From Vibrio maritimus (GTDB taxonomy: Bacteria > Pseudomonadota > Gammaproteobacteria > Enterobacterales > Vibrionaceae), in the NCBI GenBank assembly GCA_003263775.1, contig JYJJ01000067.1, positions 1-64,000 of the forward strand: 64,000 bases of DNA, read 5' to 3'. Below the pieces are notes generated by a model. The model searched no databases. It worked only from the letters and a program-made list of their open reading frames with translations, and was not told the origin of the DNA. Made by a program: the position numbers and the translations under genes. Position 1 is the first letter of the stretch, and every line of letters begins with the position of its first letter. Shown here piece after piece: positions 9,401 through 18,245 of the stretch.

Positions 9401-10603
9401 CTAGCTTGTTGTTTTAGTTTCTTTTCTCAACTGAGCCCTTTTACCTAGGGCATAACCAAGCCCTAAGGGAGCAAAGAAGATAACCAAAATAAACAGAATG
9501 AAATAGACTATAGTGCTCTTAATCAACTGAATGAGCTTTTCCACAGCAAGAGTTAAGACATCTTGAGATATTTTGTCAAGATCTTGTGCAAACAACTCTC
9601 GTTCACTGTTTACGATGACGGCAATTTCTTTACGCTCACGCTCAACCATCTTGATAAGCTCTTCACGTTCACGCGCCACCATGTCATCTAGCGCCTGTCG
9701 CTCTGCGCTAAGTTGGGTGAGCTTATCTTGGGTCTTAACGTCTAAATCGTTAAGTAGCGGCTGAAGTTCAATCGCCATTTTTTGAGCTAAATCGCGCATG
9801 TATTCAGGGTTGTTTTCAACAAAGTCTTTAAACGCATCGGCACTGATTTGGAAGCTCTTAATCGCGCCGCGAATATCATCACCACTGACATTGCTATTGA
9901 GTGCAATAAGCTGAGCTTTCCACGTCATCAGCTTAGGTGTTTGCTCCGACATCAATGACAATCTATCAGACACATCGGAAAGCGCCTCTGGCATGGTACC
10001 AAGCGTTGTCGTCACTTCACTTTCATCGATACCCTCGGATTTCAACCATTCTCGATAAGCCGGCACTCGGGCAAAGCTTAAGTTTTCAAACGGATGTAGT
10101 GCCGCAAATTGATCAACAAAGACCTTGGTTGAGCCATAGTTATCTGACTTGAATAAAGCCTTTGCCAACTGTTCGATTTCTTGTCTCAACTTAGTCGCCG
10201 TTTGAGCGGCCTCTTCAGTGACAAACAGTGTTTTGCCATTGCCGTTTGTAAAAAACTGCTCCATTTGCACCGTGAATACCCAAGTATCTATGAGACCTGC
10301 AGTTGGAGACACTTGATAGGCGGATTGTCCTAACCCTTCTTCAGCATGGATCTTCCAGAGTAAAATATGGGATTGATTCACTATGTCAGTTTCATCGTAC
10401 TTCGCGGCTAAAGAATCGGAGGTTGCTTCGACTTGAGTAAAGAACTCACGACTAAACTCACGCGTCATTAGGCGCATATTGAGTTCTTGTTTCGTCAGCG
10501 GCGTGGTTTGGCTATCGAGCTGAACTTCTAGCAATGAACAGCCAGAAATTAGCGAAATAAAGAGCATTAGAAGTGCGCAGCGCAAGCGGTGCATTGATTT
10601 CAT
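9401..10603 (-). CDS. Predicted lipoprotein with coiled coil and C-terminal membrane helix
   Basis: About 400 residues, function unknown. The start at 10603 is preferred because GAGG stands 6 bases upstream; the frame could extend to 10648. The N-terminus is a lipoprotein signal ending LISGC, so the mature protein begins at that Cys. A long charged helical stretch rich in Arg/Glu (RQALDDMVAREREELIKMV...) suggests a coiled coil at about residues 285-345. A hydrophobic helix near the C-terminus (STIVYFILFILVIFFAPLGL) is followed by a basic tail. So it may be tethered in both membranes or anchored by the C-terminal helix. Related vibrio proteins are sometimes labelled chemotaxis-related, which I cannot confirm. 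Confidence 0.7.
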   Translation of the reverse strand: MKSMHRLRCALLMLFISLISGCSLLEVQLDSQTTPLTKQELNMRLMTREFSREFFTQVEATSDSLAAKYDETDIVNQSHILLWKIHAEEGLGQSAYQVSPTAGLIDTWVFTVQMEQFFTNGNGKTLFVTEEAAQTATKLRQEIEQLAKALFKSDNYGSTKVFVDQFAALHPFENLSFARVPAYREWLKSEGIDESEVTTTLGTMPEALSDVSDRLSLMSEQTPKLMTWKAQLIALNSNVSGDDIRGAIKSFQISADAFKDFVENNPEYMRDLAQKMAIELQPLLNDLDVKTQDKLTQLSAERQALDDMVAREREELIKMVERERKEIAVIVNSERELFAQDLDKISQDVLTLAVEKLIQLIKSTIVYFILFILVIFFAPLGLGYALGKRAQLRKETKTTS

Positions 10604-10757
10604 CGTAAGCCTCAACGTCGAAAAGTAGCGATTGTCTAGTGACTTCAACTGTATGGTGGAGTCACTTAACTATATATTATCGCCACTATAAATCACTCAA
10701 GTAAAATTCACGTTAACTATTGATATTTATAGTCTAAATTTCGCGATTTACTAGACG

Positions 10758-12158
10758 TTATTGTTGGCTTTGGTTAGAGATGTAGTCCTCAGCCGACACA
10801 ATCGCTTGTTTAAGACGCTGCTCGAGTTTATCTATCGCTTCAGAGTCTATGGCCTGGGTCTGTTTTAGCTGCAGCTCAGCGGTGATCGCAGTTTGACGAA
10901 GCTGCTCAGCAAAGATGCTACCAGAGACCCCTTTTAAGGTATGGGCGACACGGGTCGCTTGGTCAATATCGCTATTAGCAAGGTTACGCAGTTTATCGGC
11001 ATCTTGACTGTGCTCGGAAACAAACACGCCTAGCAGCAGTAGCATCGACTCTTTGTCTCCATCCAACGTATTGAGCATTTCAGAAAACAAAATTGGTGCG
11101 CCTTCTTCATCCATCTCTTCAGACTCCGAGGTTACCTCGTCACCTACAACTTCTAACTCGACTCGCTCCGTTCCGTTCACCGACTCTGCCTTTAAATAAG
11201 ACGGAGGCTCTTCATCCAGTTGTGTACTCTTTTCGGTTTTTACCTTTTGTGGTTCATTAGCCTTATTCGACTGTGGCTCGCTAGTCACCGAATCCGCTTC
11301 AAAACCCGCCAAATCATCACTGCTACTCGCCAGCACTGGTTCAGACTGTTTTTTGAAACTGCACAGCAGTAAACAAACAATCGCCACAAGGCTGACTAAT
11401 ACGACTATCAATACTTGTCTATTCACTACGCGCTCAGATTGCATTTCGCGCAGCGATAGTTCTGTCATAACAGGATGATTAACCACACGTTCGACTAAAA
11501 ACTCAGTGTTCGCCGCTTGTGATAGCAGCACCGATGCTTGCGAGTTGAGTTCCAAAACGTGTACACGGTCTCCGCCAGAAAGCCCATAGGCTTCGCGCTG
11601 AATGTCTTCAAGCTTCAGATATACTTGACGCGGTTCAACCGTGTCATTGAATAAGGTATCCAGTACCACCGCAGAAAGTCGGTCGCTCAGCGAGATCGCT
11701 GCCTGGCTCAACCGTGTTGGTTTTGCATTAATACTGGCAATAAAGGTATCCATGCGCGCTTCATCTTGTGCCAGGAGCTGAGCCTGCTCCACAAATCGTT
11801 CGAGTAGATAGACGGTATGAGAAACATCCGAAAGCAAATCTGATTGAGTCAGTGATTTGAGCTGCACGGTTTGGGCATGTATAAGCTGTATTTCAAGCTC
11901 GAGTTGCTCAGAAAAACGTGAGCGATAAGGCTGGGCTAAGAACAGGGTTTGCCTTAGTTTGTCGATGCTAAACGAAATCTCATCAATGAGGTGGGTAATT
12001 TTCTCTTCTTGCGACGAGATATACACCACTGTAGTCACGGCAATAGACCATAGCAACACGATGGTTACGGCAAAGCCATTAAAACGTTTTAGTACATTCA
12101 ACCGTCGTTCCCTCTCAACAACAATAAGGCTTATCCCTGACCTTTCTTGAGCATGCAA
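10758..12158 (-). CDS. Membrane protein with periplasmic sensor region and Hpt domain
   Basis: Up to 466 residues. One transmembrane helix near the N-terminus (VTIVLLWSIAVTTVVYIS), a helical periplasmic region, a second helix (VLIVVLVSLVAIVCLLLC), an acidic linker, then a C-terminal histidine phosphotransfer domain whose phospho-accepting His lies in RVAHTLKGVSGSIF. There is no kinase core or receiver domain, so it would need an external partner. The ATG at 12158 falls in the tail of the yejK terminator and has no ribosome-binding site. A TTG at 12101, preceded by GAGAGGG, is the better start and removes 19 residues. It is probably part of a phosphorelay, partner unknown. Confidence 0.75.
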   Translation of the reverse strand: MHAQERSGISLIVVERERRLNVLKRFNGFAVTIVLLWSIAVTTVVYISSQEEKITHLIDEISFSIDKLRQTLFLAQPYRSRFSEQLELEIQLIHAQTVQLKSLTQSDLLSDVSHTVYLLERFVEQAQLLAQDEARMDTFIASINAKPTRLSQAAISLSDRLSAVVLDTLFNDTVEPRQVYLKLEDIQREAYGLSGGDRVHVLELNSQASVLLSQAANTEFLVERVVNHPVMTELSLREMQSERVVNRQVLIVVLVSLVAIVCLLLCSFKKQSEPVLASSSDDLAGFEADSVTSEPQSNKANEPQKVKTEKSTQLDEEPPSYLKAESVNGTERVELEVVGDEVTSESEEMDEEGAPILFSEMLNTLDGDKESMLLLLGVFVSEHSQDADKLRNLANSDIDQATRVAHTLKGVSGSIFAEQLRQTAITAELQLKQTQAIDSEAIDKLEQRLKQAIVSAEDYISNQSQQ

Positions 12159-12186
12159 AAAAGCGCTACCAAGTAGCGCTTTTATC
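12157..12186 (-). terminator. Terminator after yejK
   Basis: Stem AAAGCGCTA / TAGCGCTTT with a T run, just past the yejK stop codon. It overlaps the nominal ATG of the downstream Hpt gene, which argues for a later start there. Confidence 0.85.
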
Positions 12187-12189
12187 TGC

Positions 12190-13188
12190 TTAACGATTTC
12201 GAGTCAGTTGATCTCTTAAATTCGGCGGTGTGCCTTTGATAGTAAGAGTATCGGTATCTGGATCGTAAAACACGCGCTCACCTAGAAGCAGGCTATCAAA
12301 ACTAAGATTCAATCCGCCACCCGCACCGACAAACTTTGTGAGCTTGCGTACAGTCGAGCGATCCGCTGGAAAACTCTCTTCCAATTCATAGCCTTGTTCT
12401 TGAGTGTAATCTAAAAAGCTCGAGCCTTCATTGCTAGGAAGCTCACCGGACAGCTCTTTGATTTGCACTTCGTCGCCCGTTTTTAGCTGATCATTACAGT
12501 AATCGTAGACCTGCTTCTTGTAGTTAACGGTTTCATCTTTATCAAGCTGAGCATCGGCGCAGTAATCTTCCACCGCTTGCATCAGCAAAGAGTTCTGCTG
12601 CTTAGTATCAAGCCCTACTTCGGCTTGTAAAAAGTCTAGGAAGAAGTCCGCTACTTTGCGCCCAACGCGACCCTTAATGTAAGTGAGGTAACGATTTGAG
12701 CCTTTGTCCAAATCGTAGCTGGTTAGATCGATACGTGCCGCGATATCCATTTTTGCGATATCAAGGTAGTCGATTGAACCGATGTTTAAGCCTTCCGTCA
12801 CTTGCAAGCTGTTGTACGATGGCAGCAAACCGATAAACAAGTAATCCGTTGCTAACGATTGATACTGAGCCATAACCAGTGTGCCCGCTTCGGCAAATGG
12901 GTATTTTGCTAGTTCGGTTTTAAGGCGCTCGGCACTTTGCTGAGAGAAGCTGTAAAAGTCTTTCTCACCTTTAAGTAGCTCGCTTAGCCAAATCTGAAAA
13001 TCACTCTCACTGGTAAAGGAACCAAATCCTTTTCCCGCTTTCGAATTAAACACACGATGCAGTTCAGCCACTAAGGTTTCGGTTGAATTGTCGTTGTGCA
13101 ACATCTCTTCGCGATACTGAACGACAAGCTCTTCCTGCTCATTTATCGCTAACTGGTGTAAAATAACGTTAGATAGGTTCAAACTCAT
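12190..13188 (-). CDS. yejK: Nucleoid-associated protein YejK
   Basis: A 332-residue member of the YejK/NdpA nucleoid-associated family, found bound to the chromosome in gammaproteobacteria; exact function is not settled. It begins MSLNLSNVILHQLAINEQEELVVQYR, with a conserved centre (YLTYIKGRVGRKVADFFLDFL) and a C-terminus (LSFDSLLLGERVFYDPDTDTLTIKG, with the run split by family-conserved GERV). Length is normal. It is divergent from yejL, and yejK/yejL/yejM adjacency is the standard gammaproteobacterial arrangement, which strengthens all three calls. Confidence 0.95.
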   Translation of the reverse strand: MSLNLSNVILHQLAINEQEELVVQYREEMLHNDNSTETLVAELHRVFNSKAGKGFGSFTSESDFQIWLSELLKGEKDFYSFSQQSAERLKTELAKYPFAEAGTLVMAQYQSLATDYLFIGLLPSYNSLQVTEGLNIGSIDYLDIAKMDIAARIDLTSYDLDKGSNRYLTYIKGRVGRKVADFFLDFLQAEVGLDTKQQNSLLMQAVEDYCADAQLDKDETVNYKKQVYDYCNDQLKTGDEVQIKELSGELPSNEGSSFLDYTQEQGYELEESFPADRSTVRKLTKFVGAGGGLNLSFDSLLLGERVFYDPDTDTLTIKGTPPNLRDQLTRNR

Positions 13189-13272
13189 TGTGAATTTATC
13201 ATGGTTGCTGTTTCGTTTGTGATGCAGAGTAGGGTATCATAAGCCGCTTTCATTATCATTAGCAGAGTCTTT

Positions 13273-13500
13273 ATGCCAATTACATCTAAATATACCGATC
13301 AACAAGTTGAAGACATCCTTGCAGAAGTTGCCGCTGTTCTAGACAAGCACGGTGCGAGCGCAGAACTTTCACTGATGATTGCAGGTAATATCGCAACCAA
13401 TGTCTTAAATCAAAACGTTGCTCCTTCACAACGCCAAGCAATTGCGGAAAAATTCTCTAAGGCTTTGATTTCATCATTAGAAACTAAAGATCAACACTAA
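13273..13500 (+). CDS. yejL: DUF1414 family protein YejL
   Basis: A 75-residue helical protein of the YejL/DUF1414 family (MPITSKYTDQQVEDILAEV...), function unknown. It lies 28 bases before yejM on the same strand and is probably co-transcribed with it. Confidence 0.93.
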   Translation: MPITSKYTDQQVEDILAEVAAVLDKHGASAELSLMIAGNIATNVLNQNVAPSQRQAIAEKFSKALISSLETKDQH

Positions 13501-13528
13501 TCTTTACAACGGATAGATTACACGGCAG

Positions 13529-15349
13529 ATGGTAGATAGCGAAAATTCATACGGAGAAAAGGTCTCCCGCCTAGTGGGCTGGGGTCACTGGTTTGCGTTC
13601 TTTAATATAATTGCGGCAATGCTTATCGGTACCCGCTATATCGCCTCTTCTCCGTGGCCTGATACATTGCTGGGACAGTTCTACTTGTTCGCGTCGTGGA
13701 TCGGCCACTTTGGCTTTTTGGTATTTGCCCTCTATCTGTTAGTGCTGTTTCCGCTGACTTTTATTGTTCCGTCGCGCAAACTGTTTAGATTGATAGCCGT
13801 CTGTTTTTCCACATTCGGCCTCACCATTTTGCTGATTGATACTCAAGCCTATCAAACTATCAATTTGCACTTGTCTCCTGTGGTTTGGGAACTGCTCTTT
13901 AGCGACGAAAACAGCACCATTAGCTCTGATTTACAGCATCTATTTATTGTTCTCCCACCCATTTTCTTAGCTGAGCTTGCTCTTGCTGAGTGGGTATGGC
14001 GCAAACAACGCAAACTGTCACACAAACATGTCGGCCGACCTCTTGCTGCGCTGTTTTTCGTGTGCTTTATCGCCAGCCATCTCATTTTCATTTGGGCGGA
14101 TGCGTTTTTCTACAACCCTGTCACCGTGCAAAAAGCCAATTTCCCTCTCTCCTACCCGATGACTGCGAAATCATTTATGGAGAAGCATGGCTTACTGGAC
14201 AGAGAAGAATACCTAGAAAAGCTTAAAGACAACGAAGGCTCCGTAGATTTAGTCCGCTATCCACTCACGGAAATTGAATTTAACCGCCGCTCTGAGAATT
14301 TGAACGTTTTAATTGTTAGTATCAACAACTTGCGAAGTGACATGCTCAACCCTGAGACTATGCCCGTATCGTATGGTTTTGCTCTTAACAATCAGAACTT
14401 TATTAACCACTACAGCTCAAGCAATGACGATTTTGGCGCGTTTGGTTTGATGTATGGCCTGCCTAGTAGCTATGCTGGCAGCATCAAAGCACAGGGAACA
14501 GAGCCTCTGTTGATGTCCGTGCTTGCGGATCAAGGCTACCAGTTCGAACTATACAGTGGTGACAACTTTGAAGACGATCTCTACAGCGAGACGATTTTCA
14601 GAAAATTCCCCATGGTTGATTTAACCGCCACTCAGTCTGAAACGTTGGATAAATCCATCTCAGACAACGCGGCTATCGAGCAGTGGAGTGATGGGATTAA
14701 GAAAGGCTCAAACCAGCCATGGTTTAGCTTTATCGAGCTGACCACTGTCGATAACTTTAGCGACTACCAACCACAAAGCGATGCACAAACGGCTGAAGAA
14801 CGTTTTGTGAGTGCTTACTCAGCTGCTGCTACTGCTGCTGATGCCGAGTTTGGGAAAATCCTGCAAACACTGGTTGACCAAGACTTGCTAGAAAGCACTA
14901 TCGTGATTTTGACGTCAAACCACGGTACTGAGTTTAACGAAACGAAGACTCGAAGCTGGGGCTCAAATACCAACTACAGCCAATATCAGCTACGTGTGCC
15001 TATGGTTATTCATTGGCCAGGTAAGCTTGCTGCCGACTACGGACATATGACCAGCCACCTTGATGTTGCTGCTACCATCTTGGAAGACCTCAGTGGAGTG
15101 TCCACCAATGCGAAGAACTTCAGCAGCGGACGCAACCTGTTTGATGAAAGAAAACGTAAGTGGATCATCGCAGGTGATACAAGAGAGCTAGCGTTGGTGA
15201 CTGAAAATGACACCACGGTCGTAGACAAGTTTGGTAACTACAGCCTGTATGATAAAGATTACGACAAGCTGGATAACAAGAATCCGAAGCTTCCTATTTT
15301 GATGCAAGGCTTCACTGAGCTGCAACGTTTCTACGCTAAAAGTCAGTAA
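13529..15349 (+). CDS. yejM: Inner-membrane LPS-sensing protein YejM/PbgA/LapC
   Basis: 606 residues with an N-terminal membrane domain of about five helices (residues ~20-190), a linker, and a periplasmic sulfatase-like domain. In Enterobacteria YejM (PbgA/LapC) senses lipid A in the outer leaflet of the inner membrane and controls LpxC turnover through LapB and FtsH. The globular domain keeps the alkaline-phosphatase fold pieces (ILTSNHGTEFNET, VPMVIHWPGK) but the family is not known to be an active sulfatase. DUF3413 covers the N-terminus. It overlaps nothing and follows yejL closely. Confidence 0.94.
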   Translation: MVDSENSYGEKVSRLVGWGHWFAFFNIIAAMLIGTRYIASSPWPDTLLGQFYLFASWIGHFGFLVFALYLLVLFPLTFIVPSRKLFRLIAVCFSTFGLTILLIDTQAYQTINLHLSPVVWELLFSDENSTISSDLQHLFIVLPPIFLAELALAEWVWRKQRKLSHKHVGRPLAALFFVCFIASHLIFIWADAFFYNPVTVQKANFPLSYPMTAKSFMEKHGLLDREEYLEKLKDNEGSVDLVRYPLTEIEFNRRSENLNVLIVSINNLRSDMLNPETMPVSYGFALNNQNFINHYSSSNDDFGAFGLMYGLPSSYAGSIKAQGTEPLLMSVLADQGYQFELYSGDNFEDDLYSETIFRKFPMVDLTATQSETLDKSISDNAAIEQWSDGIKKGSNQPWFSFIELTTVDNFSDYQPQSDAQTAEERFVSAYSAAATAADAEFGKILQTLVDQDLLESTIVILTSNHGTEFNETKTRSWGSNTNYSQYQLRVPMVIHWPGKLAADYGHMTSHLDVAATILEDLSGVSTNAKNFSSGRNLFDERKRKWIIAGDTRELALVTENDTTVVDKFGNYSLYDKDYDKLDNKNPKLPILMQGFTELQRFYAKSQ

Positions 15350-15377
15350 ATCAAGCAGTTAATCACATTAATTGCCC

Positions 15378-15406
15378 TTGACCAGTAAAACGCTCTGGTT
15401 TAGATT
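15378..15406 (+). promoter_or_regulatory. Promoter of tRNA-Pro
   Basis: TTGACC at 15378-15383 and TAGATT at 15401-15406 with a 17-base spacer. The predicted start of transcription lies only a few bases before the tRNA at 15415. Confidence 0.65.
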
Positions 15407-15414
15407 AATCCCAT

Positions 15415-15491
15415 CGGACTGTAGCGCAGCTTGGTAGCGCACCGTCATGGGGTGTCGGGGGTCGCAAGTTCAAATCTTGTCAGTCCGACCA
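15415..15491 (+). tRNA. tRNA-Pro (GGG)
   Basis: 77 bases with a full cloverleaf. The acceptor CGGACTG pairs with CAGTCCG, followed by encoded ACCA. The D arm is GCGC..GCGC, and the anticodon loop CATGGGGTG gives anticodon GGG. The T arm contains TTCAAAT. The anticodon arm closely matches the E. coli tRNA-Pro(GGG) sequence. Confidence 0.96.
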
Positions 15492-15496
15492 TATTC

Positions 15497-15529
15497 AAGC
15501 CCTAAGACTCGTCTTAGGGCTTTTTACTA
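15497..15529 (+). terminator. Terminator after tRNA-Pro
   Basis: Stem AGCCCTAAGAC / GTCTTAGGGCT followed by TTTTT. Confidence 0.88.
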
Positions 15530-15610
15530 CGAAAATGTGTAGTTTTTAGACACCCAAACCATTATTTTGAATCAGTTGCTTATAAATAAAGCAAACAGTA
15601 AAAATAAGGG

Positions 15611-15639
15611 TTTACAAACAGTAAGATGCCCATTATTAT
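15611..15639 (+). promoter_or_regulatory. Promoter of tRNA-Ser
   Basis: TTTACA at 15611-15616 and TATTAT at 15634-15639 with a 17-base spacer and a GC-rich discriminator GCGC just after, as expected of a stable-RNA promoter. Confidence 0.7.
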
Positions 15640-15651
15640 GCGCATCAACAC

Positions 15652-15742
15652 GGAGAGATGGCTGAGTGGTCGAAAGCACCGGTCTTGAAAACCGGCAACC
15701 GTTAATAGCGGTTCTAGGGTTCAAATCCCTATCTCTCCGCCA
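15652..15742 (+). tRNA. tRNA-Ser (TGA)
   Basis: 91 bases with the long variable arm of class II tRNAs (CAACCGTTAATAGCGGTTC). The acceptor GGAGAGA pairs with TCTCTCC, followed by GCCA. The anticodon stem-loop CCGGTCTTGAAAACCGG gives anticodon TGA. Confidence 0.96.
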
Positions 15743-15747
15743 CATTC

Positions 15748-15779
15748 TAAGAAGCCGCTGATAATTCAGCGGCTTTTTT
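15748..15779 (+). terminator. Terminator after tRNA-Ser
   Basis: Stem AAGCCGCTGA / TCAGCGGCTT followed by a T run. Confidence 0.88.
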
Positions 15780-15861
15780 CATTTTAGCAATCCAAATCCG
15801 GCAAAACGCTGAAACAAAAAAGGACTGTACCTGACAGCCCTTTTATCGCGAATCACAAAAC

Positions 15862-17289
15862 CTACGACAAATCGCTGCCGTTGCTGGCGATAACCTGCTT
15901 GTACCAGTAAAACGATTTTTTAGGAATGCGGTTCAAGCTACCGTTGCCTAAATTGTCTCTATCGACATAGACAAACCCATAACGTTTACTCATTTCACCA
16001 GTAGAAGCTGCCACAAGGTCAATACAGCCCCAAGGGGTATATCCCATTAGTGGAACGCCATCTTCCATTGCTTCATGCATGGCTATGATATGCTCGCGTA
16101 GATAGTCAATTCGATAATCATCGTTCACTTGGCCGTCTTCGGTTAATAGATCGTGTGCGCCAAGACCATTTTCGACTAAGAACAAAGGCTTTTGGTATCG
16201 GTCATATAAGGTATTCATTGTGATTCGCAGACCCGTAGGTCAATCACCCACCCCCAGTCACTGGCAGGGAGGTGTGGATTTTTAATCGACTTCACTACGT
16301 TCGCTTCACTGGTATTTCCAGCGTTCATGTCTGCAGAAGCACAGCGAGAGGCATAATAACTAAACGAGATAAAATCGACGGTGTTCTTTAGGATCTCAAA
16401 GTCGTCTTCTTCCGTCTCTAGTACCACACCCTTTTGGTCAAAACTTTTTGAGCGTAAGACGGATAATAACCGCGAGACTGCACATCAATAAAAAACAGGT
16501 TTTCACGATCCTTTTCCATCGCCATCAGAACATCTTCTGGCTTACAAGAATATGGATAGAAATTGCCACCAGCTAACATACAACCCACCTGGTTTTGCTC
16601 GTCTACTTCATGCGCTATTTTTGTTACAAGCGCGCTAGCAACGAGTTCATGGTGGGCGGCTTGATACTTCACTTGGTCATGGTTCTCACCTTCTTGAAAT
16701 AGCAATCCTGCACCGGAGAACGGGCTCGCCAGAAGAATATTGATCTCGTTGAAAGTCAGCCAATACTTCACCAGCCTTTGTACTGCTCAAAGCACGTTTT
16801 TGCATAACGGGCGAAGAACTCAATCATTCTTCGATTACGCCAAGAACCATAGGTGTTAACCAAGTGCATTGGTACGTCGAAATGACAAAGCGTGACTAAA
16901 GGCTCGATACCGTATTTTTGGCACTCTTCAAACACACTTCGATAAAAATCCAACCCAGCCTGATTCGGCTCTAACTCGTCACCTTTAGGGAAGATGCGAC
17001 TCCAGGCGATAGAAACGCGGAACACTTTAAAGCCCATCTCCGCAAGCAGCGCAATATCCTCTTTGTAGCGATAGTAAAAATCGATGGCGTTATGGCTTGG
17101 ATAAAACTCGTCTTCCGACAGAGTGACCTTATCTACTTGACCAAGTTTAATTGGCATGCGGTTGTCGCCATAGGGGATCATATCAACCGTTGTGAGCCCC
17201 TTACCACCGGCTAAATGAGCACCTTCTGATTGGTTTGCAGCGATCGCCCCGCCCCATAAAAAATCTTTTGGAAATTGGATATTTGACAT
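15862..17289 (-). CDS. bglA: 6-phospho-beta-glucosidase (GH1), frame interrupted three times
   Basis: Hydrolyses PTS-imported phosphorylated beta-glucosides such as arbutin and salicin phosphates in the cytoplasm. Four consecutive segments make one ~476-residue GH1 protein. 16768-17289 starts MSNIQFPKDFLWGGAIAANQ. 16418-16771 contains the acid/base motif LTFNEIN. 16215-16427 contains FISFSYYASRCASADMN. 15862-16218 contains the nucleophile motif LFLVENGLG. The breaks fall near 16771-16778, in the A run at 16440-16443 (one T/A missing) and in the GG at 16238 (one base missing). Every break is a one-base deletion. The start at 17289 has GAGG upstream. Three independent hits in one gene could mean true decay, but they match the error pattern seen elsewhere. 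Confidence 0.88.
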
Positions 17290-17431
17290 TGAGTACCTCG
17301 AAAACAACAAACAGCACCTCACTCAAAAGAGATGCAATTATTCTAAATACAACCCATTAGTTCGAATCTGAAACCTGCTACAATCAACGTTATTTCAACC
17401 TATCGTAACTTCAACCAGCTAGAGTACCACC

Positions 17432-17926
17432 ATGATTATCTTAACGACGACCTATGGCGACATTGAAATTGAACTTAACATGGACAAAGCGCCTGTCAGT
17501 TCAAAAAACTTTCTACGCTATTGCCAAGAAGGCTTCTACGAAGACACCATTTTCCATCGTGTTATTGACGGTTTTATGATCCAAGGTGGTGGTCATACCG
17601 AAGACATGACCGAAAAAGAGACCCACGCACCTATCGTTAATGAGGCAAACCGCGGTCTTAAAAATTTAACTGGCACTATTTCCTTTGCTCGCACCGATGC
17701 GCCGCACTCAGCGACAGCGCAATTTTTTATCAACTTAGATGATAATGATTTCTTAGATCATACCGGTAAGACAAACTCCGGTTGGGGCTATGCGGTGTTT
17801 GGTAAAGTGACAGCGGGAATGGATGTGGTCAATAACATTGGTAAAGCCATGACTGGCATGAAAAAAGGTCATGATGATGTGCCGCTAGATACGATAAAAA
17901 TCAACAAAGTTACCATTGTTGACTAA
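17432..17926 (+). CDS. ppiB: Peptidyl-prolyl cis-trans isomerase B (cyclophilin)
   Basis: A 164-residue cytoplasmic cyclophilin that speeds proline isomerisation during folding. The whole domain is present: FHRVIDGFMIQGG, the Gln/Phe active-site region ATAQFFINLDDNDFLDH, and the WGYAVFGKV end. No signal peptide, so it is the cytoplasmic PpiB rather than periplasmic PpiA. It is divergent from the beta-glucosidase gene. Confidence 0.95.
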   Translation: MIILTTTYGDIEIELNMDKAPVSSKNFLRYCQEGFYEDTIFHRVIDGFMIQGGGHTEDMTEKETHAPIVNEANRGLKNLTGTISFARTDAPHSATAQFFINLDDNDFLDHTGKTNSGWGYAVFGKVTAGMDVVNNIGKAMTGMKKGHDDVPLDTIKINKVTIVD

Positions 17927-18245
17927 CCCCAAAATACATCACGTTGGCCTACAACAGCTCTTTTGTTGTGGGTCAGCATGATATAAAAGTAAAGCGTGTT
18001 TTCGACGCCCTTTGACCAACCGCTAAAATTGCCGCCTATCTCACTCCCCCTCTCTAAACTGCTGATTTCAAGCAGCTTACGTATGCAACAAGGCACATTT
18101 CAACAAAATACAATGTGATGCCTCGAAAAACGAATGTAAACACAATGTGAACGGTTTTCGCTGCGCTATTTCCTCGTTAATTTAGTCTCGCCTGTTTTAA
18201 GGAATTTCAAACAGGAACATTCTAAATAAAGACATGAGGTCACAA
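17927..18245. other. Intergenic region upstream of the S8 protease gene
   Basis: 319 bases without a gene. A hairpin CCTACAACA / TGTTGTGGG at about 17948-17971 lies after ppiB but lacks a T tail, so it is not a convincing terminator. The promoter of the protease gene must lie here; I could not place it. Confidence 0.35.
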
